Shown one piece after another: positions 16,476 through 25,268 of a DNA stretch of 64,000 nucleotides (positions within the stretch are counted from its first letter, which is position 1; each line of letters opens with the position of its first letter). The position numbers and the translations under genes were made by a program. Source of the DNA: Lacticaseibacillus pabuli (GTDB lineage Bacteria > Bacillota > Bacilli > Lactobacillales > Lactobacillaceae); contig NZ_CP117884.1 in NCBI RefSeq assembly GCF_028736235.1, positions 1,302,001 to 1,366,000 on the forward strand. Direction: 5' to 3'. The notes below the pieces were generated by a model. It searched no databases. It was not told the DNA's origin and saw nothing but the letters and a program-made list of their open reading frames with translations.

Positions 16476-17771
16476 ATGTCAAAGCAAAAGGCATTTCACG
16501 ATGACGAGGCCATTCTCGACATCCCCGACCGTCCCAAGTTTGGTCAGTGGGTGGGGCTTTCCATTCAGCACTTATTCGCCATGTTCGGTTCCACCGTTTT
16601 AGTTCCAATTCTCGTTGGGATTGACCCATCCATCGCCCTCTTCAGCAGTGGTGTTGGGACCCTAATGTACATTTTGATCACCAAGGGCAAAATTCCAGCC
16701 TACATGGGCTCCTCCTTCAGTTTCATTACGGTCATGCAGGCCTTAATGAAGGGGGCAGGGTACCCCGCCATTTCGCAAGGGGTCATTGCCGTCGGGATTG
16801 TTTACCTGATTGTTGCCCTCATCGTCAACTTCGTGGGTAGCGGCTGGATTGACAAAGCATTGCCGCCCGTCGTCGTTGGCCCAATTGTCATGGTCATCGG
16901 CCTGTCATTGGCCGGCACAGCCGCAACGGATGCCACCATGCGGACCGTCGCACACGGCGCCGCAGTTTACGATATCCGCTATTTCATCGTCGCAATACTA
17001 ACGTTGGTGCTCACAATCGTTTACAATATGTATTTGAAGGGCTTTGTTAGTCTGTTGCCAATTTTGCTGGGTATCGTGAGCGGCTACATCATTGCGGTAT
17101 TCTTCGGAATTGTGGACTTCGCGCCCGTCATGGCGGCCAAGTGGTTTAGCCTACCTGATTTCCAGGTGCCATTTCTAACATACAAGCCGCACCTGTACCT
17201 CGGCGCAATTCTGTCGATGGCACCCATCGCGTTCGTCACGATGACAGAACACATGGGTCACATCATGGTGCTTGACCAGTTAACCCACCGCAACTTCTTC
17301 AAAGATCCCGGCCTGAACCACACTTTGGCCGGAGACGGGACGGCTTCCATCATCGCCGGTTTAGTCGGTGGGCCAGCCATCACATCTTACGGTGAAAACA
17401 TCGGGGTGCTCGCCATGACCAAGGTGCACTCCGTTTGGGTTCTGGGCGGGGCGGCGTTCTTCGCCATCGTCTTTGCCTTCATTGGTAAGTTATCCGCGCT
17501 GATCCACTCCATTCCAAGCCCCGTCATTGGTGGGATTAGTTTCCTCCTGTTCGGGGTCATTGCCAGCAACGGACTGCGCGTTCTGATTGATAATAAAATT
17601 GACTTCAATAAAAAACGTAACTTGATGATTGCTTCCACCATCCTGGTCATTGGGATTGGGAACGCGAGTCTGCAATTCTCAGGTTACACCTTCTCCGGCA
17701 TCGCCCTGGCAACGGTTATCGGCATCGCGCTGAACCTGATTCTGCCAGCGAAGGCGGCGAACGAGGATTAG
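16476..17771 (+). CDS. pyrP: Uracil permease
   Basis: A 431-residue NCS2/NAT-family proton-coupled uracil transporter with about 12-14 membrane segments. Family signatures are FGSTVLVPILVGIDP, PAYMGSSFSFI, ALPPVVVGPIVMVIGLSLA and the substrate-site segment MAPIAFVTMTEHMGH, then TSYGENIGVLAMTKV. AAGGAGG precedes the ATG. It is the first gene after the PyrR attenuator. Nothing suggests loss of function, in contrast to the two genes behind it. Confidence 0.95.
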   Translation: MSKQKAFHDDEAILDIPDRPKFGQWVGLSIQHLFAMFGSTVLVPILVGIDPSIALFSSGVGTLMYILITKGKIPAYMGSSFSFITVMQALMKGAGYPAISQGVIAVGIVYLIVALIVNFVGSGWIDKALPPVVVGPIVMVIGLSLAGTAATDATMRTVAHGAAVYDIRYFIVAILTLVLTIVYNMYLKGFVSLLPILLGIVSGYIIAVFFGIVDFAPVMAAKWFSLPDFQVPFLTYKPHLYLGAILSMAPIAFVTMTEHMGHIMVLDQLTHRNFFKDPGLNHTLAGDGTASIIAGLVGGPAITSYGENIGVLAMTKVHSVWVLGGAAFFAIVFAFIGKLSALIHSIPSPVIGGISFLLFGVIASNGLRVLIDNKIDFNKKRNLMIASTILVIGIGNASLQFSGYTFSGIALATVIGIALNLILPAKAANED

Positions 17772-17792
17772 CATTTAGAAAGTTGGGATTAC

Positions 17793-18878
17793 ATGCAGCG
17801 CTATCTAATACTAGAAGACGGCACCTCTTACGCAGGAACGGGGTTTGGTGCGCCCATTATTAGTACCGGCGAGATTATCCTGCAAACTGCAATGACGGGT
17901 TATCAGCAAGTCATTACAGACAAGGTGAACACCGGTAAAATCATCGTGTTTGTCAGCCCCCTGATTGGGACCGTTGGCGTTAACCGCGACGACTACGAGA
18001 GTATCAACCCCGAAGTAAAGGGGGTCATTGCGGCCGGCCTCAGCGATACACCAGGCCACTTTGCCAGCAAGATGCCCCTGAGTCGTTTTCTAGAGAACCT
18101 GCGCATCCCCGGCATCAGCGGAATTGACACCCGCGCGCTGATGCATCATTTACGCAATAGTGGCCCGCAAAAAGCTAGTATTGTGGATGCCGACGATGAG
18201 CACGCTTTTGACCAACTCCGCGCGCTCGTGTTGCCGCGCAATTATGTTCAGGAAGTTTCCACGGCGAAGCCATACCCATCCCCAGCAACGGGGAAAAACG
18301 TGATTGTCGTCGACTTTGGCCTGAAGCACAGTTTGCTTCGGGCTTTTGCCGTGCGTGACTGTAACCTGACAATTGTGCCCGCCGACACGACCGCCGACGA
18401 AATCATCAGCCTCAGTCCCGATGGTGTTGTGCTCACGGACGGACCAGGGGACCCGACGGATGTGAAGAGCGCCGAGGAAATGATTCGCGGCATCCAGGGG
18501 AAGATTCCGCTGCTCGCCATTGGTTTGGGGCACGAACTATTCGCCCGGGCAAATGGGGCCAAGACGATTCGGATGCAGCACGAGCACCACGGCATCAATA
18601 TTCCCGTGCGCGAAATTGCGACCGGCAGAATTGATATCACGACCCATAACCACTGTTACGCGGTGGATCCCGACTCAGTTCAGCCCGACCGCCTGCTCGT
18701 GACGCACCGCAGTGTCATTGACGGCACCATCGAGGGCCTACGTCACCGCCTGTACCCCGCGTTCTCCGTCCAGTTTCAGCCGGAAGGGGCGCCAGGTAGT
18801 AACGATGCCGACCACATTCTCTCCGAGTTCATGGAGCTGATGGACGCCCAGATTAGTGCAGAGGAGGCCGACTTCTAA
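17793..18878 (+). CDS. carA: CarA-like carbamoyl-phosphate synthetase small subunit without glutaminase Cys/His
   Basis: A 361-residue full-length CarA homologue: CPSase N-terminal domain (LEDGTSYAGTGFGAP, TAMTGYQQVITD, ISGIDTRALMHHLR) and class I glutamine amidotransferase domain (VVDFGLKHSLLR, LTDGPGDP, NGAKTIRM). The nucleophile motif G-I-C-L-G-H-Q reads AIGLGHELF, so the Cys is Gly244. The catalytic His of Q-x-H-P-E reads QFQPEG, so it is Gln329; Glu331 remains. Without the Cys, glutamine hydrolysis should be impossible. The frame is open and the gene sits between pyrP (21-nt gap) and carB (TAATG overlap), so it is a probable pseudoenzyme rather than a decaying gene. Confidence 0.88.
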   Translation: MQRYLILEDGTSYAGTGFGAPIISTGEIILQTAMTGYQQVITDKVNTGKIIVFVSPLIGTVGVNRDDYESINPEVKGVIAAGLSDTPGHFASKMPLSRFLENLRIPGISGIDTRALMHHLRNSGPQKASIVDADDEHAFDQLRALVLPRNYVQEVSTAKPYPSPATGKNVIVVDFGLKHSLLRAFAVRDCNLTIVPADTTADEIISLSPDGVVLTDGPGDPTDVKSAEEMIRGIQGKIPLLAIGLGHELFARANGAKTIRMQHEHHGINIPVREIATGRIDITTHNHCYAVDPDSVQPDRLLVTHRSVIDGTIEGLRHRLYPAFSVQFQPEGAPGSNDADHILSEFMELMDAQISAEEADF

Positions 18879-21724
18879 TGACAGATTTACACAAGATTTT
18901 GGTCATCGCCTCTGGCCCAGTCGGATCGGCGCAACCCGCAACGTCCACGGCGGAAACGGATTTGACCTGCCGGCGCTTAGTCGAGGCTGGCAAGGAAGTC
19001 ATTGTTCTGACCAGTAATCCGAACATCTTCCGGAGCCACGACAAGCACATTCACTATTACATCACGCCGCTCACAACCGAATTTGTGAGCCAAGTGGTGC
19101 GTCGCGAGCGCCCCGATGGCATCATCGCGAGCGCTGGGGGGCAAATTGCCCTCAACGTCATCCGCGCGATTAGTAAGAATGGCTTGCTTAATCAGTTTGG
19201 CGTGACCGTTTTGGGCACCAGCCCTGAAGCCATCGAGCAAACCGAAAACGGGGAAAAATTCCGCAAGTTCTTGCGCCACCAGCACATTCCAACGCCTGAA
19301 TCCTCCTACGTGGATAATGCCCAAGAAGCCCTGACGACTGCCGGTAAGATTGGCTACCCCGTGCTGATGCGGCGCGGCCAGTCCCGGAGTATCGCCCGCA
19401 CACCCGCCGAGTTGAGCAGTACCATCGATAGTAGTGTCGGCGGCGGGCGGATCCTTATTGAGCGGTCCATCTCGCGGTTCAAGTCCGTGCAGATGGTCAT
19501 GATGCGCGATGCCCAAGACACCAGCGTTCTGCTCGGCAGCATCGAGAGCCTCGATCCTGTCGGCGTGAACCCGGCTAACACCGTCGTCTTTGCGCCTGCA
19601 CAAACCATCACGGACCGCGACCGCACAACATTGCGGGCTGCGGCGCGTGCCGCTCTAGCAGCCCTGAACATCATTGGCTGTGCCACGGTATCGTTTGCAC
19701 TGGACCCGCAAAGCAACGACTGGTACATGCTGAAGATTAAGGTCGGCCTGAGCTGGACAAGCAGTCTGATTGCACGTGCCACCGCTTACCCTGTTGCCGG
19801 TGTGAACACAGCCGTGGCGCTTGGTGAACGCCTCGATGCGGTGATGATTGGCCGCGACCACAGCATGACCGCCGCGATTGAACCTGGTATTGACGCCATC
19901 ATTGCGCGCTTTCCGCAGTTTCCACGGGAGCTGCAGACGGGGGCACGCCTCGGGCCACAGCTCGTTGCCGGCGGTGCCATTATGACCGCTGGCCGGACGC
20001 TCGAATCCGTCATCATGCAGGGGATTTACCTGCTTGGTCATGACGACAAGCGCGTCTTGAGCAGTGAGATTCGCGAGTGGGATGAGGACACCATTACCGG
20101 CCACGTCATCCAAGCGAACGCGTTACGCCTGCCAGCATTATGGTTGGCGTTGGAGCGCGGCTTTACCGTTCGTGAGCTGAGCGAACTCTCGCAGATCAAT
20201 CAGGTCTTCATTGCCGCGATTGGCCGCCTGGTGGATTGCTTAAGCGAACTCAAGACTTCCAAGGACGTCGCGCTACTCCGGGACGCCAAGAATTTCGGCA
20301 TTGCGGACAGTTCAATTGCCGAAGTCTGGAATATGGAAGAGGACGACATGCGTGCGCAACGCATCGCCGCCGAGGTCACGCCAACGTACAAGGCTTTGGA
20401 CGCACTCGGGTTGGTCTTACCAGAAACGCCGACCTACTACGCCAGTTATGAAACGGAAAACGAGAGTGAGCCCACCAACTTACCAGGTGTTGTCGTCATT
20501 GAACCCAATGGTGCCGCGCCGTGGTTAAATTCCGCACACGAGGCCATCAGTTCCACGATGCTCGCCGCGATACGTGAGGCGGGTTGCACGCCAATTCTGG
20601 TCGGCAGTACGCCGCGCCCGCTAGTTTACCCGGGCGTTAAGCACTATTTACTCGGTGCCACACAGGAACACCTGCTGGATATCATCGGCTTGGAAAACCC
20701 AATTGGGGTCATTTGCCAAACCGCTGGGCGTGAAGGCAGCCGCATCGCGCACGTCCTGCGCCGCCGCGGTATTACCGTTCTCGGTAGTGTGCCTAACCGT
20801 CACGGCAATCGTGTCGCGCCACAGCTGCAGGAAACATTGACGCAACTGAGCAACGAAGATTGGCGGATCTGCTACGACCCGGCTGCCGCTGCTGATCAGA
20901 TGGCCACACATCTGGCCATTGATGCCGTCGCGGATGGTGAAACCGTCGCTGTGCTGGGCATCCTAAACTCGCTCGAGCAAAATGAGAGCCGGGCAGGGAA
21001 GGTCATCGCCGTCACACCGCCGCGCAAGGGTGCCGCCAAGATGTCAGAGCAAGCCGCCGCCGTCACAGTAGCGCTTGCCAAACAGTTGCAGTACGTCGGC
21101 TTTGTCCACCTTGACATGGTCGTGAGCGGCAACACGATGACTGTGACGTTCATCGGGCCAAGCGCCAGTGCAACCGTGCCATTTTTGGCCAAGACCTTGC
21201 GCATCGATTGCATCGCCTTGGCTTGCCATGTCCTGTTGGGCGGCAAGCTCGCCGAGAAGGGCATCTCGTCAGGACTGTTGCCGCAAGTTGAAGGGGTGCA
21301 CGTCCTATTGCCCGTTCTGCGTAGTGGCCTCACGATGGCCGGCAGTAGTGTTGCCAGCATCGAACAAATGGGACTCGTCATGGGTAGCGACCAAACCCTA
21401 GGCAAGGCGCTCATTAAGGCCTTCGCCGCCGAGCATCAGCCGCTATCCGATCACGGCACAGTTCTGTTAGAAGAGGGGACCAAAGCCGGCGCCGCATTAG
21501 CACCGCGCCTAGCCAACCTTGGTTTCCAGATTGTCGGCATGGACGCCGCCAAAACGCTAGAGGGTGTCTCGCTCATCGTCATGGATAAGCCGGAGATTGA
21601 ACTACGCCGGCGGGCAACCGCCCGGATGGTGCCACTCCTGAACACCGTGAGTGCCGACGCCATCCTGCAAGTCTACGAAGCGCGCGCTTTTGCACTCGCA
21701 CAACTCGCAGAATTATCTGATTAG
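18878..21724 (+). CDS. carB: Degenerate CarB-like large subunit, probable pseudoenzyme
   Basis: A 948-residue homologue of the carbamoyl-phosphate synthetase large subunit (normally ~1,060). Regions such as ITPLTTEFVSQVVRRERPDGIIASAGGQIALN, VFAPAQTITDRD, ARATAYPVAGVNTAVALGE and the central oligomerisation domain are alignable. The ATP-grasp centres are not: the Gly-rich loop after R165 is deleted, and the family's Q/E/N/R metal-site residues read S272, K286, K288 and G290. In the second half the E-x-N-P-R motif reads FIGPS, and the R-P-S-Y-x-L-G-G loop with surrounding B-domain is missing. No internal stop or frameshift is present. Neither phosphorylation step should work; a non-catalytic role is possible but unknown. 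Confidence 0.85.
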   Translation: MTDLHKILVIASGPVGSAQPATSTAETDLTCRRLVEAGKEVIVLTSNPNIFRSHDKHIHYYITPLTTEFVSQVVRRERPDGIIASAGGQIALNVIRAISKNGLLNQFGVTVLGTSPEAIEQTENGEKFRKFLRHQHIPTPESSYVDNAQEALTTAGKIGYPVLMRRGQSRSIARTPAELSSTIDSSVGGGRILIERSISRFKSVQMVMMRDAQDTSVLLGSIESLDPVGVNPANTVVFAPAQTITDRDRTTLRAAARAALAALNIIGCATVSFALDPQSNDWYMLKIKVGLSWTSSLIARATAYPVAGVNTAVALGERLDAVMIGRDHSMTAAIEPGIDAIIARFPQFPRELQTGARLGPQLVAGGAIMTAGRTLESVIMQGIYLLGHDDKRVLSSEIREWDEDTITGHVIQANALRLPALWLALERGFTVRELSELSQINQVFIAAIGRLVDCLSELKTSKDVALLRDAKNFGIADSSIAEVWNMEEDDMRAQRIAAEVTPTYKALDALGLVLPETPTYYASYETENESEPTNLPGVVVIEPNGAAPWLNSAHEAISSTMLAAIREAGCTPILVGSTPRPLVYPGVKHYLLGATQEHLLDIIGLENPIGVICQTAGREGSRIAHVLRRRGITVLGSVPNRHGNRVAPQLQETLTQLSNEDWRICYDPAAAADQMATHLAIDAVADGETVAVLGILNSLEQNESRAGKVIAVTPPRKGAAKMSEQAAAVTVALAKQLQYVGFVHLDMVVSGNTMTVTFIGPSASATVPFLAKTLRIDCIALACHVLLGGKLAEKGISSGLLPQVEGVHVLLPVLRSGLTMAGSSVASIEQMGLVMGSDQTLGKALIKAFAAEHQPLSDHGTVLLEEGTKAGAALAPRLANLGFQIVGMDAAKTLEGVSLIVMDKPEIELRRRATARMVPLLNTVSADAILQVYEARAFALAQLAELSD

Positions 21725-21730
21725 ACAAAT

Positions 21731-21771
21731 AAATTTCCGAACACGATTAAATGTGTTCGGAAATTTTTTTG
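21731..21771. terminator. Bidirectional terminator between carB and rqcH
   Basis: AAATTTCCGAACAC (21731-21744) pairs perfectly with GTGTTCGGAAATTT (21753-21766), followed by more T residues. Confidence 0.88.
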
Positions 21772-21772
21772 G

Positions 21773-23476
21773 TTACAGCGTTGGTTTGGTCTTCATTCTG
21801 TTGACAAGCGCTTCATCCGGGGTAACCACCAGCGTGCGCTGACCCGTGTAAATCACGTACCCAGGCTTGGCCCCGTTTGGCTTCTTAATCCGCTTGACCT
21901 CAATGTAGTCAACTTGCACGTTCCCGGAATGCTGGGAGCGGGAGTAATAGGCTGCCAGGTTCGCGGCTTCAAGCAAGGTCTTATCGCTTGGGTCCGGTGA
22001 TTCGACGATAACGTGGGAGCCGGGGACATCCTTGGCGTGGAGCCAGATGTCGTGTTTGTTCGCGGTCTTCAAGGTGAGCTGATCGTTCTGCAAGTTGTTT
22101 TTCCCGACCAGAATGTGCGTGCCATCGCTGGCCCAGAAGGAATCAGGTTTAGCAACTTTTGGCCGCTTGCGCTTATCCTTGGATGGGCGCCGAATGTTGC
22201 CAGCCGCCTGCAATTCAGTGCGGATGTCTTCCAAATCCTTTGGGGCGGCGAGATCAACGAGGTCCAGGATACCTTGCAAGTAGCTCAGTTCCTCATTCGC
22301 CTCGGCCTTCTGCTCGTTAATATGGCTCACCGATTTGCGGAGTTTCTGGTACCGCGTGTAATATTTCTGTGCGTTTTGGTTGGGACCTAGGTCTGGCTGC
22401 AGGCGAATCTTGATTGGCTTCATGTCGTCGTAGTAATTGGGCAGTTCAACCGACTTAGCCCCGCGTGGCACCTGGCTCAGATAGGTCGTCAGGATTTCAC
22501 CGCGGAGACGAAGTTCATCGGCACGCTCACTGGCGGCCAGGCCTTCGTCAAACTTCTTGAGCTTATTTTCCAGCCGGTTAATGTTCGTCTTGAGCACCCG
22601 GATAATACTGCCGCCGACCGCCTGCACGCGTTCGCGCTCAGCACGCTGGGCGTAGAAGGCGTCAAGCATCGCGGAAATGTTGGCATAACCGGTGCGTTCA
22701 CCCTCAAGCGTCCCGTATGGCACCGCAGTGAACCACATCCTCTTGCCGGTCGTAATAGTTGGCTCCGCCTTATCGAACGCGGCGAAGAATTCCTGCCACG
22801 CAATGCCGCCAATCCCGCGGGAAACACGGGTGGCTAGTTCGCGGGCGCTAATGCGGTCCAGCCCTTGGAACCGGCCCTGAATGTTGCCGGCCAGCACCTC
22901 AACGTCCTTTTCGCTGCCGTCCGTCAAGTCGGCGTAGTCGCTACTCTTGGCAGTGAAAGGATTCAGCTTGTCCTGCGCTGGGGCAGGGACGTAGTCGGCC
23001 CCCGGCATCAGCAGGCGGTAGCGGTTTTCATCCGCTGGCACGTGGCGAATCAAATCAATGATGCGGTTCGTGCCCACGTTAATCAGCGTGATGTTAGAGT
23101 GCCGCGCCATGATTTCAATAATCAGCCGCAGCTGCATGTCATCCCCGAGTTCGTCGCGTGTGGTGAAATCCATGTGCACAATTCGGTCATTGCTGACCTG
23201 GGTGATGCCCGTCAACTTAGCGGCGGCCAGGTACTTGCGCATCGTCATCGTGAAGGTGGATGGCACGGCAGGACTCTTGAACGGAATCTTGGTAATCTGC
23301 ATCCGCGCAAACTGGGGGTTCGCCGAAATCAAGAGCGGCAGGTTTTTACCATTGGCCCGAATCGTCATCACGAGTTCGTTGGGGTAGGGTTGTTGAATCT
23401 TGCTGACCTTCCCCCCATCGAGCAGGGTGGCCAGTTCTTTTGTTACCGCGTGGGTAAACAAACCGTCAAATGCCAT
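21773..23476 (-). CDS. rqcH: NFACT-family ribosome quality control protein RqcH (FbpA-like)
   Basis: A 567-residue NFACT protein. In B. subtilis RqcH recruits tRNA-Ala to obstructed 50S subunits and adds C-terminal alanine tails; older annotations call it fibronectin-binding protein. The NFACT-N domain (MAFDGLFTHAVTKEL) carries the key Asp-Arg pair in SNDRIVHMDF near residues 97-98. A central coiled coil covers ~280-430, and the NFACT-R domain lies near the end (FWASDGTHILVGKNNLQND, DIWLHAKDVPGSHV). CCTCC upstream on the plus strand is its AGGAGG site. Confidence 0.93.
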   Translation of the reverse strand: MAFDGLFTHAVTKELATLLDGGKVSKIQQPYPNELVMTIRANGKNLPLLISANPQFARMQITKIPFKSPAVPSTFTMTMRKYLAAAKLTGITQVSNDRIVHMDFTTRDELGDDMQLRLIIEIMARHSNITLINVGTNRIIDLIRHVPADENRYRLLMPGADYVPAPAQDKLNPFTAKSSDYADLTDGSEKDVEVLAGNIQGRFQGLDRISARELATRVSRGIGGIAWQEFFAAFDKAEPTITTGKRMWFTAVPYGTLEGERTGYANISAMLDAFYAQRAERERVQAVGGSIIRVLKTNINRLENKLKKFDEGLAASERADELRLRGEILTTYLSQVPRGAKSVELPNYYDDMKPIKIRLQPDLGPNQNAQKYYTRYQKLRKSVSHINEQKAEANEELSYLQGILDLVDLAAPKDLEDIRTELQAAGNIRRPSKDKRKRPKVAKPDSFWASDGTHILVGKNNLQNDQLTLKTANKHDIWLHAKDVPGSHVIVESPDPSDKTLLEAANLAAYYSRSQHSGNVQVDYIEVKRIKKPNGAKPGYVIYTGQRTLVVTPDEALVNRMKTKPTL

Positions 23477-23497
23477 AATTGCCTCCTAAAATAGTCT

Positions 23498-23514
23498 GTG
23501 CGGACCAGCCGCAC
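23498..23514 (-). promoter_or_regulatory. Short hairpin in the rqcH 5' leader
   Basis: GTGCGG and CCGCAC form a perfect 6-bp stem with a 5-nt loop about 20 nt upstream of the rqcH start. No T-run follows, so it is not a terminator. A role in translation or mRNA stability is only a possibility. Confidence 0.35.
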
Positions 23515-23648
23515 CCGTAAATAAGCTCTTTATATTGTACCTTTTTGTAAAACTTACTGCAAAAGCGACATTATCGGGCTTCCGACGTTCGCCATGACGG
23601 ACTGGTTGTGTTAAATTAATTATTGAATATTTGTAAGGAGCTAATAAC

Positions 23649-24518
23649 GTGACGAAGATAGCAATTGTAACTGACAGTACCGCGTACCTAACGGATCAAC
23701 AAGCCAAAGACAACAACATTACCGTGGTACCTATCCCTGTTATCCTGGACGGGACTGTCTACGATGAAGGAAAAGACATCACTCCTGACGAATACTACGC
23801 TAAGCTCAAGGCGGCAAAGACCTTCCCTAGCACGAGTCAGCCACCACTTGGCGAAATGATTACCCTGTACGAAAATTTGCGGAACGAGGGCTACACGGAC
23901 ATCATCAGTATCCACCTAGCCAACACGATTTCCGGTTTTCAGCAAACACTCCGCAACACCGTGTCCGAAATCAAGGGTGTGAACATCACCGTTTACGATT
24001 CTCAGATTACGGTCATGCTGATGGGCTGGCTGGTTCTGGAAGCCGCCCGCATGGCACGTGAGGGCAGCACCGTGAAGGACATCATCGCACGTCTGGACGA
24101 CCTGCGGAGCACCATCGACGAATACTTCATCGTGAACGATATCCAGAACCTCGTGCGTGGTGGTCGTTTGTCTAACGCGGCTGGCTTCGTGGCGGGTATG
24201 CTGCGGATTAAGCCACTTCTGACCTTTGACCCCGACACGGATAAGATTGTCGCCATTGAGAAGATCCGTTCACTCAAGCGCGCTTATGCCCGCGTTGAGA
24301 CGCTCTTTGACGAAGCACTGTCGAACATTGATTATCCCGTCCGTGCGCTCGTCATCCACGCCAACGACCCAGAGGAGGCTGAACGCTGGAAGGCGGACTT
24401 GCAAGCCAAGCACCCAGACATCAACTTTGAGATTTCTTTCTTCGGTCCAGTTATCGGGACCCATTTAGGCGAAAAGGCGATTGCCTTGGCTTGGATGAAA
24501 GACTTCACAAAGGCCTAA
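23649..24518 (+). CDS. DegV-family fatty-acid-binding protein
   Basis: A 289-residue DegV protein; the family binds acyl chains and includes the FakB subunits that present fatty acids to the FakA kinase. Signatures are IVTDSTAYLTDQQAKDNNITVVPIPVILDG, TSQPPLGEMITLYENL, SIHLANTISGFQQTLRN and the C-terminal GPVIGTHLGEKAIALAW. GTG 23649 is preceded by AAGGAG. No fakA is adjacent. A terminator follows. Confidence 0.92.
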   Translation: MTKIAIVTDSTAYLTDQQAKDNNITVVPIPVILDGTVYDEGKDITPDEYYAKLKAAKTFPSTSQPPLGEMITLYENLRNEGYTDIISIHLANTISGFQQTLRNTVSEIKGVNITVYDSQITVMLMGWLVLEAARMAREGSTVKDIIARLDDLRSTIDEYFIVNDIQNLVRGGRLSNAAGFVAGMLRIKPLLTFDPDTDKIVAIEKIRSLKRAYARVETLFDEALSNIDYPVRALVIHANDPEEAERWKADLQAKHPDINFEISFFGPVIGTHLGEKAIALAWMKDFTKA

Positions 24519-24544
24519 CATTTAACGAACGAAAGCAATTATTT

Positions 24545-24578
24545 GACGACTTTGACGGTTTCCGTCAAGTCGTTTTTT
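24545..24578 (+). terminator. degV terminator
   Basis: ACGAC/TTGACGG pairs with CCGTCAA/GTCGT with a one-base bulge and TTTC loop, then T6. Confidence 0.8.
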
Positions 24579-24707
24579 AGTTGGTAGACAACTGTTGATG
24601 GCCAGTGCTAAGACCGATGCGTCAGCAAGTGAACCTTAGCACAAAAGATTTGCTGTATAATATGCATTGACAGTTACAAACCAGATATCGAAAGCGAGCA
24701 ATCTCAC

Positions 24708-25268
24708 ATGATCGAATTTAAACCAAGCAAGGGTACCATTAAATCAGAAACCACTGCCTACAAAGGCCCCATCTTTAGCGTGAAAAAGTTGCAAATTGAC
24801 ACCCCCGATGGCTTATCCGTCGAGCGCGATCTCATCGACCATTCTGCCGCCGTCGTCATCTTGGCGCTCACAAAAGACGGCAAACAGGCACTGCTCGGCC
24901 GTGAATACCGGGTCGGCGTCAATCGGGAGGCTATCTCACTGCCAGCAGGTCTGGTCAACGCCGGAGAGGCCCCTGACGCCGCTGCCCGCCGTGAATTGGC
25001 TGAGGAGACCGGGTACGTAGTCCAGGACCTCAGACGGCTACTCACCATTACCTCAAGCGAGGGTATGACCAACGAGGTGCAGTACTGCTACGTGGCGACA
25101 ATTGACCCGGCGCAGCGCACTGCCAAACATTTCGACAAGGATGAGTTCGTCACCACCGAGCTCGTTACGCTGGACGACATGGTGGCAGCCATCGGTGCAG
25201 GGCAGATTACTTCAGCGCAAACCATTGCGACCGTGATGACCTACCTGCACGAACTGGACCACAAATGA
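24708..25268 (+). CDS. nudF: NUDIX hydrolase, ADP-ribose pyrophosphatase type
   Basis: A 186-residue NudF/YqkG-like hydrolase expected to split ADP-ribose to AMP and ribose-5-phosphate. The Nudix box is complete: GEAPDAAARRELAEETGYV, with REL-x-EE-x-G metal ligands, preceded by the family's SLPAGLVNAGE. A TATAAT at 24656-24661 suggests a promoter. Its stop overlaps the ATG of the broken acetyltransferase gene (ATGA), so the two form an operon. Confidence 0.92.
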   Translation: MIEFKPSKGTIKSETTAYKGPIFSVKKLQIDTPDGLSVERDLIDHSAAVVILALTKDGKQALLGREYRVGVNREAISLPAGLVNAGEAPDAAARRELAEETGYVVQDLRRLLTITSSEGMTNEVQYCYVATIDPAQRTAKHFDKDEFVTTELVTLDDMVAAIGAGQITSAQTIATVMTYLHELDHK

